DNA of 64,000 nucleotides, taken from contig CM061244.1 of assembly GCA_030848705.1 (NCBI GenBank), positions 46,789,190 through 46,853,189 on the forward strand, written 5' to 3'. A model generated the notes under the pieces. It worked only from the letters and a program-made list of their open reading frames with translations. It ran no database searches and was not told where the DNA came from. Source of the DNA: Heracleum sosnowskyi. Its lineage: Eukaryota; Streptophyta; Magnoliopsida; Apiales; Apiaceae. The position numbers and the translations under genes were made by a program. Positions 21,682-31,398 of the stretch are shown here, in pieces; the first letter of the stretch is position 1; each line of letters starts with the position of its first letter.

Positions 21682-24600
21682 TTGCAGGGTAAGAAGAAAA
21701 ATCAGGTCATGTGGATAATTGACAGTGGTTGCTCAAGACACATGACAGGTGATAAAGCCCTGCTATCACATTATGTAGAGAAAGCTGGCCCAATCATAAC
21801 CTTTGGAGACAACAGCAAGGGTTACACAGTGGGATATGGCTGTCTGGAAATTGGAAATGTTGTCATTGAAGATATTGCTCTTGTGGATGGATTGAAGCAC
21901 AACCTACTCAGTGTCAGCCAATTCAGTGACAGAGGATTTAAGGTTGACTTTGACATGATGGTTTGCAACATCTATCACAAGAAGGTTGGAAGCCTCTCTC
22001 TAAAAGGGGTCAGAAAAGGAAGCTTGTTTGTTGCTGATCTAAGCTCGACAAAGAAGGATAAAGTTTACTGTTTTTACAGTAAAGCTACTGTTGGTGACAG
22101 TATGCTTTGGCACAGGAAGCTCTCACACCTCAACTTCAAGACAATGAATATTCTGATGAAGAAGGAGTTAGTGAGAGGTTTGCCCCAACAGGAATTCTGT
22201 CAAGAAGGACTGTGTGAAGATTGTCAAATGGGCAAACTGAGAAGAGCTGTGCACAAGTCCAAGCAAGTAAACACCAACACAGAAGCACTCAAGTTAATTC
22301 ACATGGACCTCTTTGGACCAGTCAATGTACCATCAATGGCCAGAAAGAGGTATGCCTTAGTAATGGTGGATGATTACTCAAGGTACACTTGGGTGAAATT
22401 TCTTGAATCCAAAGATGAAGCTGCTCAAGTGATTATTGATCAAGTCAGAGTTCTTGATAGAACCCCAAACTCAAAAGTTCAAATCTTGAGGAGTGACAAT
22501 GGTACAGAATTCAGAAATGCCACACTTGGAAATTTCTGTAAAGATGAAGGAATTGTACAACAATTCTCTGCTGCAAGAACTCCACAGCAGAATGGAGTTG
22601 TAGAAAGAAAGAACAGGACTCTCATTGAAGCAGCTAGAACTATGTTGCATGATGCTAAGTTACCAACATATTTCTGGGTTGAAGCTATCAACACAGCCTG
22701 TTATACTCAGAACAGAACCATGATCAACAAAACTCATGCAAGTACTCCTTACTGTCTGTTAACTGGAAAGAAACCTACTGTCAAATATTTCCATGTGTTT
22801 GGGAGCAAATGCTTTATGATGAAAGACAACCATGAGAAGAAAGGAAAATTTGACACCAAGGCTTTTGAAGGATTATTCATGGGTTACAGCACAGAAAGGA
22901 CTGCCTACAGAGTTTATGTTATGGAACACAGGATTATTGAAGAAAGTGTTAATGTCACATTTGATGAAACCAAGTTTCCAGGACTGCATGAAGAAGGAAA
23001 GATGCAGACATTCAGATTTGAGAATCAAGGATACCTGGAAGCTGAGGAGATTGTAGATGAAGAACCTAGCTTCACCCAAATTGTTGAAGTTGACAAAGAT
23101 GCTGTCAACACCACTTCTGTCAATCAAACTCCAGCTCAATCACACACCATAACATCTAACATTCAGAACAGTGTTGACACTGGAGACAATGAAGAACATG
23201 GTGGAGACAATGGTATTGATGAGCATTCAACTCAACAAGCTGAAGCAAATGTTCCTGTTCAATCAAGTAGCTTGCCCAGAATCACCAGGTGGACCAAGGA
23301 TCACACAAATGACCTTATAATTGGTGATCCTAATTCTGGAGTGAGGACAAGGAACAAAGTCTCTGCTGACAGCATGTTTTCATGCTTCCTGTCACAAATG
23401 GAACCCAAGACAATTGATGAAGCATTGTTGGATTCTGACTGGGTGATAGCCATGCAAGAAGAGCTAAATCAGTTTGAAAGAAACAATGTATGGAAATTGG
23501 TTCCAAGACCTAAGGGAAAGTCAGTTATTGAGACCAAGTGGGTTTTCAGAAACAAACTTGATGAAAATGGATTGGTGACAAGGAACAAAGCAAGGCTAGT
23601 GGCTAAAGGTTACTGTCAACAGGAGGGAATAGATTATGATGAGACATTTGCTCCTGTTGCCAGACTTGAAGCTATAAGGATCTTTCTAGCTTATGCTGCA
23701 CACTGCAACTTCAAAGTATTTCAGATGGATGTCAAAAGTGCCTTTCTAAATGGAGAGCTGGAAGAAGAAGTGTATGTGGAACAGCCACCAGGGTTTGAGG
23801 ATGCTGACATGCATAACTTTGTGTACAAACTCTTCAAAGCTTTGTATGGACTAAAGCAAGCACCCAGGGCATGGTATGACACACTTTCCACCTTTCTTCT
23901 GGAAAACCAGTTTACCAGAGGAGTTGTGGACAAGACACTTTTCTACAAGCATCATGGCAAGGACATCATTCTGGTACAAATCTATGTGGATGATATCATT
24001 TTTGGTTCTACAAATGAGAAGCTGTGTGAGAAGTTTTCCCATCTCATGAGTAACAAATATGAGATGAGCATGATGGGAGAATTGTCATTCTTTCTAGGGT
24101 TACAAATTCTTCAACAAACTGATGGAATCTTCATAAGTCAAGCTAAGTATATCAAGGAACTTCTCAAAAAGTTCAACTTGGAAGATTCATCTCCTGCAAG
24201 GACACCAATGTCCACAGCAACCAGTCTGGATCTTGACCCTAAAGGAAAGAAAGTTGACTCAAGCACCTATAGAGGCATGGTAGGATCTCTCCTATACCTA
24301 ACTGCTAGCAGACCTGACATCATGTTTGCTACATGTCTCTGTGAAAGGTTTCAAAGTGATCCAAAGGAGTCACACTTGGTAGCCATCAAGAGGATCTTTA
24401 GATACTTAAAAGGCACTCCTAACCTAGGCCTTTGGTATCCTAAGAATACTGGATTTGATCTAATTGGTTACTCAGACTCAGACTATGCTGGATGCAAGAT
24501 TGACAGAAAGAGTACTACTGGTAGCTGTCAATTTCTTGGTGGAAGATTGGTCTCATGGTTTAGCAAGAAGCAGCATTCAGTTTCTACCTCAACTGCAGAA

Positions 24601-24930
24601 GCTGAGTACATTGCTGCAGGCAGTTGCTGTGCACAAATTCTATGGATGAAAAGTCAACTTCTAGATTATGGTCTAGTGTTAAGAGAAATTCCTATTTACT
24701 GTGACAACACTAGTGCCATAGCCATCTCAGACAATCCGGTTCAACACTCTAGGACAAAGCACATTGATATAAGACATCACTTTATCAGAGAGCATGTTGA
24801 ACAAGGAACTGTGAAGCTGATTTATGTCCCAACTGACAAGCAACTTGCTGACATCTTCACTAAGCCATTGGATGAAGCAACCTTCAACAGGTTGGTAAGT
24901 GAATTGGGAATGCTGAATCTGGTATGTTAA
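21682..24930 (+). CDS. pol: Pol of Sirevirus B: protease, integrase, RT, RNase H
   Basis: Pol has the Ty1/copia order, with protease WIIDSGCSRHMTGD at the start. The integrase zinc site (HRKLSHLN..., CEDCQMGK) and DDE core (DLFGP, RSDNGTEF, NGVVERKNRT) follow, then a variable acidic linker. RT has YVDDIIFGST at ~residue 767, and copia RNase H (YSDSDYAGC, STAEAEYIA) runs to DIFTKPL near the C-terminus. I see no missing catalytic residue. There is no ATG at the start: the given start is the TTG of TTGCAGGG. The frame is continuous with gag through TAG at 21667, so expression needs readthrough, splicing or another device. The linker carries motif copies (AAVN-type residues at 23099-23123). Confidence 0.93.
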   Translation: MQGKKKNQVMWIIDSGCSRHMTGDKALLSHYVEKAGPIITFGDNSKGYTVGYGCLEIGNVVIEDIALVDGLKHNLLSVSQFSDRGFKVDFDMMVCNIYHKKVGSLSLKGVRKGSLFVADLSSTKKDKVYCFYSKATVGDSMLWHRKLSHLNFKTMNILMKKELVRGLPQQEFCQEGLCEDCQMGKLRRAVHKSKQVNTNTEALKLIHMDLFGPVNVPSMARKRYALVMVDDYSRYTWVKFLESKDEAAQVIIDQVRVLDRTPNSKVQILRSDNGTEFRNATLGNFCKDEGIVQQFSAARTPQQNGVVERKNRTLIEAARTMLHDAKLPTYFWVEAINTACYTQNRTMINKTHASTPYCLLTGKKPTVKYFHVFGSKCFMMKDNHEKKGKFDTKAFEGLFMGYSTERTAYRVYVMEHRIIEESVNVTFDETKFPGLHEEGKMQTFRFENQGYLEAEEIVDEEPSFTQIVEVDKDAVNTTSVNQTPAQSHTITSNIQNSVDTGDNEEHGGDNGIDEHSTQQAEANVPVQSSSLPRITRWTKDHTNDLIIGDPNSGVRTRNKVSADSMFSCFLSQMEPKTIDEALLDSDWVIAMQEELNQFERNNVWKLVPRPKGKSVIETKWVFRNKLDENGLVTRNKARLVAKGYCQQEGIDYDETFAPVARLEAIRIFLAYAAHCNFKVFQMDVKSAFLNGELEEEVYVEQPPGFEDADMHNFVYKLFKALYGLKQAPRAWYDTLSTFLLENQFTRGVVDKTLFYKHHGKDIILVQIYVDDIIFGSTNEKLCEKFSHLMSNKYEMSMMGELSFFLGLQILQQTDGIFISQAKYIKELLKKFNLEDSSPARTPMSTATSLDLDPKGKKVDSSTYRGMVGSLLYLTASRPDIMFATCLCERFQSDPKESHLVAIKRIFRYLKGTPNLGLWYPKNTGFDLIGYSDSDYAGCKIDRKSTTGSCQFLGGRLVSWFSKKQHSVSTSTAEAEYIAAGSCCAQILWMKSQLLDYGLVLREIPIYCDNTSAIAISDNPVQHSRTKHIDIRHHFIREHVEQGTVKLIYVPTDKQLADIFTKPLDEATFNRLVSELGMLNLVC

Positions 24931-25284
24931 TTTACTAAGGTTTCTAAATTTTCAATTCTTATTGAAGCTCATGACAGCAACTTCAAACCTGCTGTCAAGA
25001 GAAGTTACTGTCTACTTGGTTTATGTCTGTTATGTGACAGCATGTGTTGATTTGACTTCTCATGTCAGTATTTTTGTGCCAGTCTCATACTTTTAAACCG
25101 TGTATGACTTTAATGTGGTTATCTGTTAAGTTTGAGAGTTAAAAATCTGTTCCATTGGACTTTCACACTCTTTTGCATTAATCTGTAGGATTAAAGGAGG
25201 ACACGACCATTAATTACTTTTGTGGTAGTTGTATGGGTACTCTAACTGTTGACCATTAGACTTTAATCCTTAGACGGTTTTGCC

Positions 25285-25290
25285 TATAAA
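25285..25290 (+). promoter_or_regulatory. TATA box upstream of the small acidic ORF
   Basis: CCTATAAATTAACC places TATAAA 46 bases before the ATG at 25336. Transcription would start about 30 bases downstream, giving a short leader. This is inference from spacing; the TATAAA itself is seen. Confidence 0.45.
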
Positions 25291-25335
25291 TTAACCTTAG
25301 GTTTCATCAGTCTGCTCTCAGTTTTAAAGTAAATA

Positions 25336-25596
25336 ATGGAAAACAAAGTAGGAATTGAAGTTGGTCTAAAGAAGTGTGATAGTGAACCCGACAATGAAGA
25401 GATCGACGAGCTCTTTGAAATGTTGTTGGACGCCATGGATGAGATAGACGAGGAAAAGGAGGCCAAGGCTAAGGAAGACGAAGCCAAGGCTGTGGAAGAA
25501 GAGAAGGAGCTTCAGGCACTTCTTGAAAAAGAAGGCCGCTCTGAAGAAGAGATTAAGGAAGAAGTCTTAGAACTAGTTGATAAAATCATAGAATGA
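25336..25596 (+). CDS. small acidic coiled-coil ORF in Sirevirus B (86 aa)
   Basis: It has a true ATG, 46 bases after a TATAAA, and ends TGA at 25594. The 86-residue product is about 45% Glu+Asp, with a helical, coiled-coil-like centre (EEKEAKAKEDEAKAVEEEKE, ~residues 37-57) and a C-terminal helix ending in VDKIIE. There is no signal peptide. AATAAAA-type sequence follows near 25634. I do not recognise it. The matching spacers of A and C show no counterpart, so it is either specific to the B family or captured from the host genome. A chance ORF is possible, but the clean ATG, biased composition and promoter-like context argue against it. Confidence 0.5.
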   Translation: MENKVGIEVGLKKCDSEPDNEEIDELFEMLLDAMDEIDEEKEAKAKEDEAKAVEEEKELQALLEKEGRSEEEIKEEVLELVDKIIE

Positions 25597-26263
25597 TGTA
25601 CTCAATGCTCAATTTTAATGATTTTATTAATGATAATAAAAAGTTCCTGCTTATGTGGTTATTGAGTTTTTGATTTGTCTGTGTTAATTGCTTAATATCT
25701 GTGTTCAAAAGATTACATTGCTAAATCCATAATTTGTCAATATTAAGTTAAGTGTATGAATCAAGCATTCTAATAAGTTCATGACAGAACCATTTACTAA
25801 TCGAAGTTACTGTCGTTAAGAAGGATACTGTCATGTGTTTCTTGACAGCAACCTTCTTGACAGCAGGAAAAGACTTTCTGTCAAGACTTGTAAAGGATAC
25901 TGTCATTCATATGCTTAACGGTGACAGCAAGTTTTTGCGCAATAGTTGCTGTCGCGCAAAACCTACTGTCACCACCACTTCTTACTGACAGATTGTTTCT
26001 AGCGCACAGGTTACTGTCAACAATAGTGGACCGTTGTACTTGGATATTCACCCCACGATTGACAGTGAATAACGGGCAGTAACTCACGTGTTAAGAGAGT
26101 GGGTTAAGACACGTCCTTTAACTCCACTTTTTGAGCAAACGTTTGAGAAACCCATATTTATTCTCCAGTTACTCAGACATATCACTCTCACAAAACTCAA
26201 GGCAAAATACTTTTCTTCAAGCAAAAAGCTACTTTCTCACTTTCTTCTTTTCTTGAAATCTCC

Positions 26264-29200
26264 ATGGCCCCCAAACAGACTCTCTCTCAAACAAACTTTG
26301 CTGGCATCTTTTCCCCAAATGATGCTGGTGACGATTTCAAAGGACTGGTGTTTTTCTTGAACAAGTCCTATCTTCGTTCAGCCATTACCTCAACTCCAAT
26401 TCTCGACCTAGACAAACTTGAGGAATTTTGGCGAACTGCTGTTGCTCAAACTGAGGGTGAAAACCCAGCTATTGAATTCAAGATAAATGGGCAACAATAC
26501 ATTCTCACAGCTGAGGTCATCAATACTGCTCTTGGAATTACACTGGAAGAAGGACAACACTTTTCTCCACTTGCTAATGATGACACTCTGAAGAAGCTCT
26601 TCTTGAAGATTGGGTATGCAGGCCCTATTCTCGAAGAGGGAACAACCAAGTGGTACCCGTCTGGTGAAATGGACAGGAAGTATCTAAGGAAGGAGTGGAG
26701 CATGATATTTGATGCAATGGTCAAGGTGTTCTCTACCAAGTCCACAGGCTGGAATGGGATACCTTCCTACATCAAGAAACTGACACATTCTCTTGTCCAT
26801 GGATACAAGGTGAATGTTAGAGCTCTCCTCATGGCACAACTCAAAGCTGCCATAGGTAAGAAGGTATCACACTACCCTCGCTTTCTTATGATGTGTATCA
26901 ATTCTTTCTGTGATTTTAATACTGATGCCCCTCGTCTAGAGGTTTGCTCTGTCTTGAAAAAGAACACACACACACTGTTATCCTCACAGGATCTAAATGC
27001 ACATATTCCATTTTGCTTCACTCAGCACATGGTTGATCAAGTGACCAACCCTGATTATCCATTACCCACTGGTTATGATTCTTTTTCTCTTGAGGATGAA
27101 GCTGGATTAGACCCAAATTCAGCTAACCCACATTCAACACCATACACTCAGCCTAGGCCCTCTAGACTTCCCAAAGCCCAAAGAGAAGCCTTGCAAGAAT
27201 CCAGAAAAAGATCCTTAGAAGCTGATGTTGGTGGTAGCTCTGTTAGTCAAGAGGGAGACACTGCACCTAGTGCAGCAAATAAGGAAGGTAGTCACGAAGA
27301 ACCCACAGTGGTTCCCCCTGAGCCTAAGAAGAAGAGAGCTAGGAGGACCAAAACCACTGTCAGCCACCCTGCAGTCTCCCAAAAGACTGTAGAGGAAACC
27401 AGGGAAATAAACTCCTCCCTAGATGTGCCTTCTCAACAAGGTGCTTCTATTGAAATTGGCCTGTCTCCCAAGGCACCCTGTAAAGAGTCTGCACAAACTC
27501 ATGGTTCCCAACCTGAGATACCCCCACTTGAAGAAACACACAGTGAGTTAGGGCACAGTGAGGATTTCTCTACTCCTATTGATGGTTCACATGTTTCATC
27601 TGTGAATCAGCCCCCACTCTCTACTACACTTTCACCTTCTTCCTTCCCTACACATTCTTTTGTTTCTTCTCCACAACCTAGAGAAGGGGACAGTCCCAAC
27701 CCTTCAGGTTTTGATCATCCATCTCCAATCATGGATGAGCCCCCATCTAGTGGTCCACAAGAACCCATTTCTCAAAGTGAGATGGACACCACTCCTCCAA
27801 ACACTGAGCTAGGGCAAAGTGGTATTTTGTCAGAAAATGAAACAGCCAACACTTTGTCTGACCTCCAAGGAGCATCTTACCTTCAGGAAGATGCTGTCAC
27901 AACCTCTGTTGCTGTCAAAGACACTGGGGATGCTACTGTCCTGGGCACAGCTACTGTCAAAGGTGGAGAGAAAGATACTGTCACTACAGAACATACTGTC
28001 ACTCCACCTCCCAAAGATGCTGTCATGCCAGAACCTGCTGTCCAGACTACACCTGACAGTAACATTCCTACTCAGTATGCTGTCAAGCCCTCCCAGCCTA
28101 ATTTTGATGCTGTACTGGTTGAGGATGCCTCTGATGATGACCTACCTCTTGCTAAACTCCTAAAGGTACATTCTAAATCTTCTCCTTCCATGCATGTTAG
28201 TACTGCTCATACCCATGCATCTAGGTTGAGTGAGGGTGTGCAAAAGAAAAGAGAGATAAAAGAAAAGAGAGGTGAGCATAAAAATGAGAGGCAGCCAAAT
28301 GAGCTGGCAAAAGGAGAGGGACTTGAGCATGTCCAGAGAGATATTGAGGGAGCCCACATTATTCAGGCCCTAGGCCTTGAGAGTCAACCTGTGAGGGGTG
28401 ATGAGATCACTCAAAAACACCCTGAGAGTGTGAGAACCCCCATAGCCTCCAAGCCCCTATCTTTTCCTTCCCCTACAAGAAGGTTAAGGTCTGGTGGCCC
28501 CTCTGCTACTTTTGGTGACAGGATTGCAGCTCTTGAAGGACAGTGTATTACTTTGGACTCCAAACTGGACTCTCTCTCTCAACTGGTGGTTGATGGTTTT
28601 GCTGCTACTCAACTCTCTATTCAGTTCCTAACTGACCTGGTAGCTGCCAACTCAACTAAGGGGGAGAAGGTAGCAAGATCAGAATCTTTGCCTATTCAAG
28701 AATCAGCTGGAACTCAGGGGGAGCCTGTAGCTGTGAAGACCAGAGGGGGAGCTAAAAGGAAAGCAATGTCTAAGGGGGAGCAAGTCAAACCAAGCAGTGC
28801 AAAACCACAGGATAAAGCTGAACAGCCTGTTGAAATGGAAATGGATGGAGAAAGGGTGTTAATGTCAAAGGAAACTCAAGATGCATTGCACAGAAGACCT
28901 GCATCTAGACATCCAATCTTGCCTCCTGTGGTGATTAGAGAACCTATTCAAGAAACTCAAGAAACTGCTCTGCACAAGAAATGGAGAGAAATGGAGGAAC
29001 AAAACAAACTTGGGAAAGGTAAAGGGAAACTGCCTGAATCCATCCATAAAGGAACTACTTGGTCCAATGGTACTGAGTATGATCAAGAGGAAGCCAATGT
29101 CTTGATGGTGGATTACAGGGAGAGCACATTACACAACCATGACAGTGAGTTTAGCAGTTTGGTGGAAGAAGCAATGAATGCTCCTAGCAACCGTCCAACC

Positions 29201-31309
29201 AACACCACAAAACTGTTAAAGGAGCAAATTATCAGTGTCAGTGTAATGGTGAATGATGAGAAAAGATGGGCTGTAAGTATTTATCTAACTTCTGGCATAT
29301 CTTATTTCATCACAATGCAGCTATTGCAGAGTCTGCCAGCAAAGGTGTTGTGTGCTTTGAAGGGAAAGATCAGGGCAACTCAAACACCATTCAATGAAAT
29401 ATTGGATATGCAAATCCAGAACCTGATCATACAGAAACTACCTGAAGTCTACTCAAATCCACCAAGTGTTTTCTACAGATCTGAAACTAAGGATGGCACA
29501 AGAAGGAACAGCTTCATGAATATTGGTAGCCCATCCAAAATGGAAACCAAGTCAATTCTGAAGGTACTAGATGAAATACTCAGTTCAAATGCCAATCCAG
29601 GAAGAGTTCATGCTGTTCAAGAAATCTACAAAATGCTGGTGTTGAGAGACAAGGCACTGGGAGCTAGAATGAAGGAGCTAATCACTAGAGCCAATGCCAA
29701 AAGAAATGATCAAGGTGGAAGTTGCTTATATAACATTCCTCCCCATGATGATGATGATGATGATGATGAAGATGGTAAGGATGGAGGTGGTGAAGCTTCT
29801 GGAAATGCTGGAAATGCTGGTGGAAGTAATTCTGGGAATACTGGTATTCAATCTCAGAATGAAGGCAATGAAGAAACTCCTAGCCAGGAAAAGAAAGATG
29901 CTGGTGCAACAGATGAAGAGGAGTCAAGAATACTGGAAGCTTTGGAGGCAAGCATTCTTAGATGTGCTATTGATTGCATAAATGCTGAAAAAGATGTTAT
30001 CACCAAAGGTACTGTCGACAAGGATACTGTAATAGAAGATGCTGTCGACAAGGATACTGTCAAGGAAGGTTCTGTCAAGGATGAAACCAAAGCTGCTGTC
30101 AAGCCCAAGAGACTGAAAGCTAAAGCAAAGGCATGGTTTACTAGACAGAAACCAACAGGGAAGCACAAGTACTCAGGAAAGGAAAAGGCCACTGGATTTG
30201 GCAGGAATCTCAAAAAGCCAATTCAATCAATTCCTCCCAACAGTCTTAAGATTCAACAAATGAAATCAAAAGAAATTAAGAGTGTTGAGGTTAAGCTGGA
30301 TGCAAATCAAGAGGCCACTGAGTACATTCTGTGGTGGGAAGAATCAAGGTCTGCCAAGATTGACAAGGACTTCAATCTGGTAGCCACATCAACCAAGAAC
30401 AACACATCAACCATAGATAAAAGAAGAATTGATTTCTTCTACCTGGAAAGAATGGTAGAGTTGCTGGAGAGCTATGATAATGTTTCAGAGGCTGTCATGG
30501 AACATGTTCTAAAATATCAGGCAGATAGGGATGCTGAATTTTATCAGAAATTTGGCTATAACTTTGCAGATTTTGATGATGCTGATATTCTTACTGATCT
30601 CCCAGCCTCTCCTATACCATACCACTGGTACTATGAGTTTGATGACTCACCCACAGAAGAAGGGCAAGCCCAACCAACTCAGGAAGGGCAACCCAAGCCA
30701 AGCAAAGGACCTGAATCTTCTGCATATTCTCAAGCTCAGACAGAACTTGATAAGAAGGAAGCTGAATTACTAGAAATTCACAAGGCCTCTAACAAGGCAG
30801 AAAGTGAAGCTCCAAATTATCAACCATATATGCTGGAAAATCCCCTAAGAGTCAAGTTCCTAAAAGAAGAAATCTATGTTTGCAGCTTGCATAAGCTTAA
30901 AACATCCACTCTGAAGGATTTACAGTATATGGTAGCTGGTTCAATTCATCCCTTGGAACAGATTTGTTCTAATGAGATAGAGAAGTTATTGGAAGGGAGA
31001 AAAGGAGAAGACTCAAAGCTGGACAAGCAAAGAAGGAAGTCTCTCAATGCTTATCCTGGAAGAAGATTCAAGCTCATTAATGAAGAACTTCATTTCAGAA
31101 CCTATCCATATGATATAGAGCAATGGCTGAATCTCAGGGATGTCAGCTCTCTCATATCCCCTTCCATAAAGAAGATCATTGATGAAGTAGAGGATGATGC
31201 AGTGTCTGCTGCTGAAATTTCTCTTGTAGAAAGTCTAAGAAGCTGCTTGGCAGAAGCTCTCAAAAGAGAGGATGCAGCAAGACAGAAGAGGAAATCTCAA
31301 GCTAAGTGA
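26264..31309 (+). CDS. envelope-like third ORF of Sirevirus B (1681 aa)
   Basis: The ATG is in good context (TCCATGGCC) after a pyrimidine-rich leader. The first ~230 residues form a globular domain shared with A and C (EEFWRTAV, INTALGI, LRKEWSMIFDA, TGWNGIP, YPRFL). Then comes a long Ser/Pro/Thr-rich, probably disordered region with an NLS-like KKKRARRTK near residue 355 and two blocks of TV/AV repeats (~545-610 and ~1245-1285). An Asp run sits near 1160 and a basic stretch (KPKRLKAKAKAW) near 1280. A conserved-looking C-terminal segment follows. I see no signal peptide or transmembrane helix, so the name envelope-like reflects position only. It is far longer than the ~650 residues I recall for SIRE1. 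Confidence 0.88.
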   Translation: MAPKQTLSQTNFAGIFSPNDAGDDFKGLVFFLNKSYLRSAITSTPILDLDKLEEFWRTAVAQTEGENPAIEFKINGQQYILTAEVINTALGITLEEGQHFSPLANDDTLKKLFLKIGYAGPILEEGTTKWYPSGEMDRKYLRKEWSMIFDAMVKVFSTKSTGWNGIPSYIKKLTHSLVHGYKVNVRALLMAQLKAAIGKKVSHYPRFLMMCINSFCDFNTDAPRLEVCSVLKKNTHTLLSSQDLNAHIPFCFTQHMVDQVTNPDYPLPTGYDSFSLEDEAGLDPNSANPHSTPYTQPRPSRLPKAQREALQESRKRSLEADVGGSSVSQEGDTAPSAANKEGSHEEPTVVPPEPKKKRARRTKTTVSHPAVSQKTVEETREINSSLDVPSQQGASIEIGLSPKAPCKESAQTHGSQPEIPPLEETHSELGHSEDFSTPIDGSHVSSVNQPPLSTTLSPSSFPTHSFVSSPQPREGDSPNPSGFDHPSPIMDEPPSSGPQEPISQSEMDTTPPNTELGQSGILSENETANTLSDLQGASYLQEDAVTTSVAVKDTGDATVLGTATVKGGEKDTVTTEHTVTPPPKDAVMPEPAVQTTPDSNIPTQYAVKPSQPNFDAVLVEDASDDDLPLAKLLKVHSKSSPSMHVSTAHTHASRLSEGVQKKREIKEKRGEHKNERQPNELAKGEGLEHVQRDIEGAHIIQALGLESQPVRGDEITQKHPESVRTPIASKPLSFPSPTRRLRSGGPSATFGDRIAALEGQCITLDSKLDSLSQLVVDGFAATQLSIQFLTDLVAANSTKGEKVARSESLPIQESAGTQGEPVAVKTRGGAKRKAMSKGEQVKPSSAKPQDKAEQPVEMEMDGERVLMSKETQDALHRRPASRHPILPPVVIREPIQETQETALHKKWREMEEQNKLGKGKGKLPESIHKGTTWSNGTEYDQEEANVLMVDYRESTLHNHDSEFSSLVEEAMNAPSNRPTNTTKLLKEQIISVSVMVNDEKRWAVSIYLTSGISYFITMQLLQSLPAKVLCALKGKIRATQTPFNEILDMQIQNLIIQKLPEVYSNPPSVFYRSETKDGTRRNSFMNIGSPSKMETKSILKVLDEILSSNANPGRVHAVQEIYKMLVLRDKALGARMKELITRANAKRNDQGGSCLYNIPPHDDDDDDDEDGKDGGGEASGNAGNAGGSNSGNTGIQSQNEGNEETPSQEKKDAGATDEEESRILEALEASILRCAIDCINAEKDVITKGTVDKDTVIEDAVDKDTVKEGSVKDETKAAVKPKRLKAKAKAWFTRQKPTGKHKYSGKEKATGFGRNLKKPIQSIPPNSLKIQQMKSKEIKSVEVKLDANQEATEYILWWEESRSAKIDKDFNLVATSTKNNTSTIDKRRIDFFYLERMVELLESYDNVSEAVMEHVLKYQADRDAEFYQKFGYNFADFDDADILTDLPASPIPYHWYYEFDDSPTEEGQAQPTQEGQPKPSKGPESSAYSQAQTELDKKEAELLEIHKASNKAESEAPNYQPYMLENPLRVKFLKEEIYVCSLHKLKTSTLKDLQYMVAGSIHPLEQICSNEIEKLLEGRKGEDSKLDKQRRKSLNAYPGRRFKLINEELHFRTYPYDIEQWLNLRDVSSLISPSIKKIIDEVEDDAVSAAEISLVESLRSCLAEALKREDAARQKRKSQAK

Positions 31310-31389
31310 AAATTCTTGAATTCTGATCTTGTTAGTTAAGTTGTCAGCACATATTGTAAATTTGCTGTTATTTTCCATAAAAACAAATT

Positions 31390-31398
31390 GGGGGAGAT
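31390..31398 (+). promoter_or_regulatory. polypurine tract of Sirevirus B
   Basis: TTGGGGGAGAT (31388-31398) directly abuts the 3' LTR and has the same core as in A and C. Confidence 0.88.

Larger units (their letters stand above)
24931..26263 (+). other. pol-envelope spacer of Sirevirus B
   Basis: The spacer has about 17 CTGTC/GACAG motif copies in both orientations, four at 24960-25050 and about thirteen packed into 25780-26070. Between these clusters lies a small ORF with its own TATA box (25336-25596). The last ~140 bases before the envelope-like ATG are pyrimidine-rich (CTTTCTCACTTTCTTCTTTT near 26231), like a plant 5' leader. Confidence 0.8.

Noticed and set aside
21690..21700. A complete intron in gag-pol
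   Set aside because: Only the acceptor-like side is visible; the nearby GGGTACCA in A and B would give an intron of about 40 bases, too short for plants.
26264..31309. Calling the third ORF a true envelope glycoprotein
   Set aside because: I see no signal peptide, membrane helix or cleavage site; the name reflects position only.
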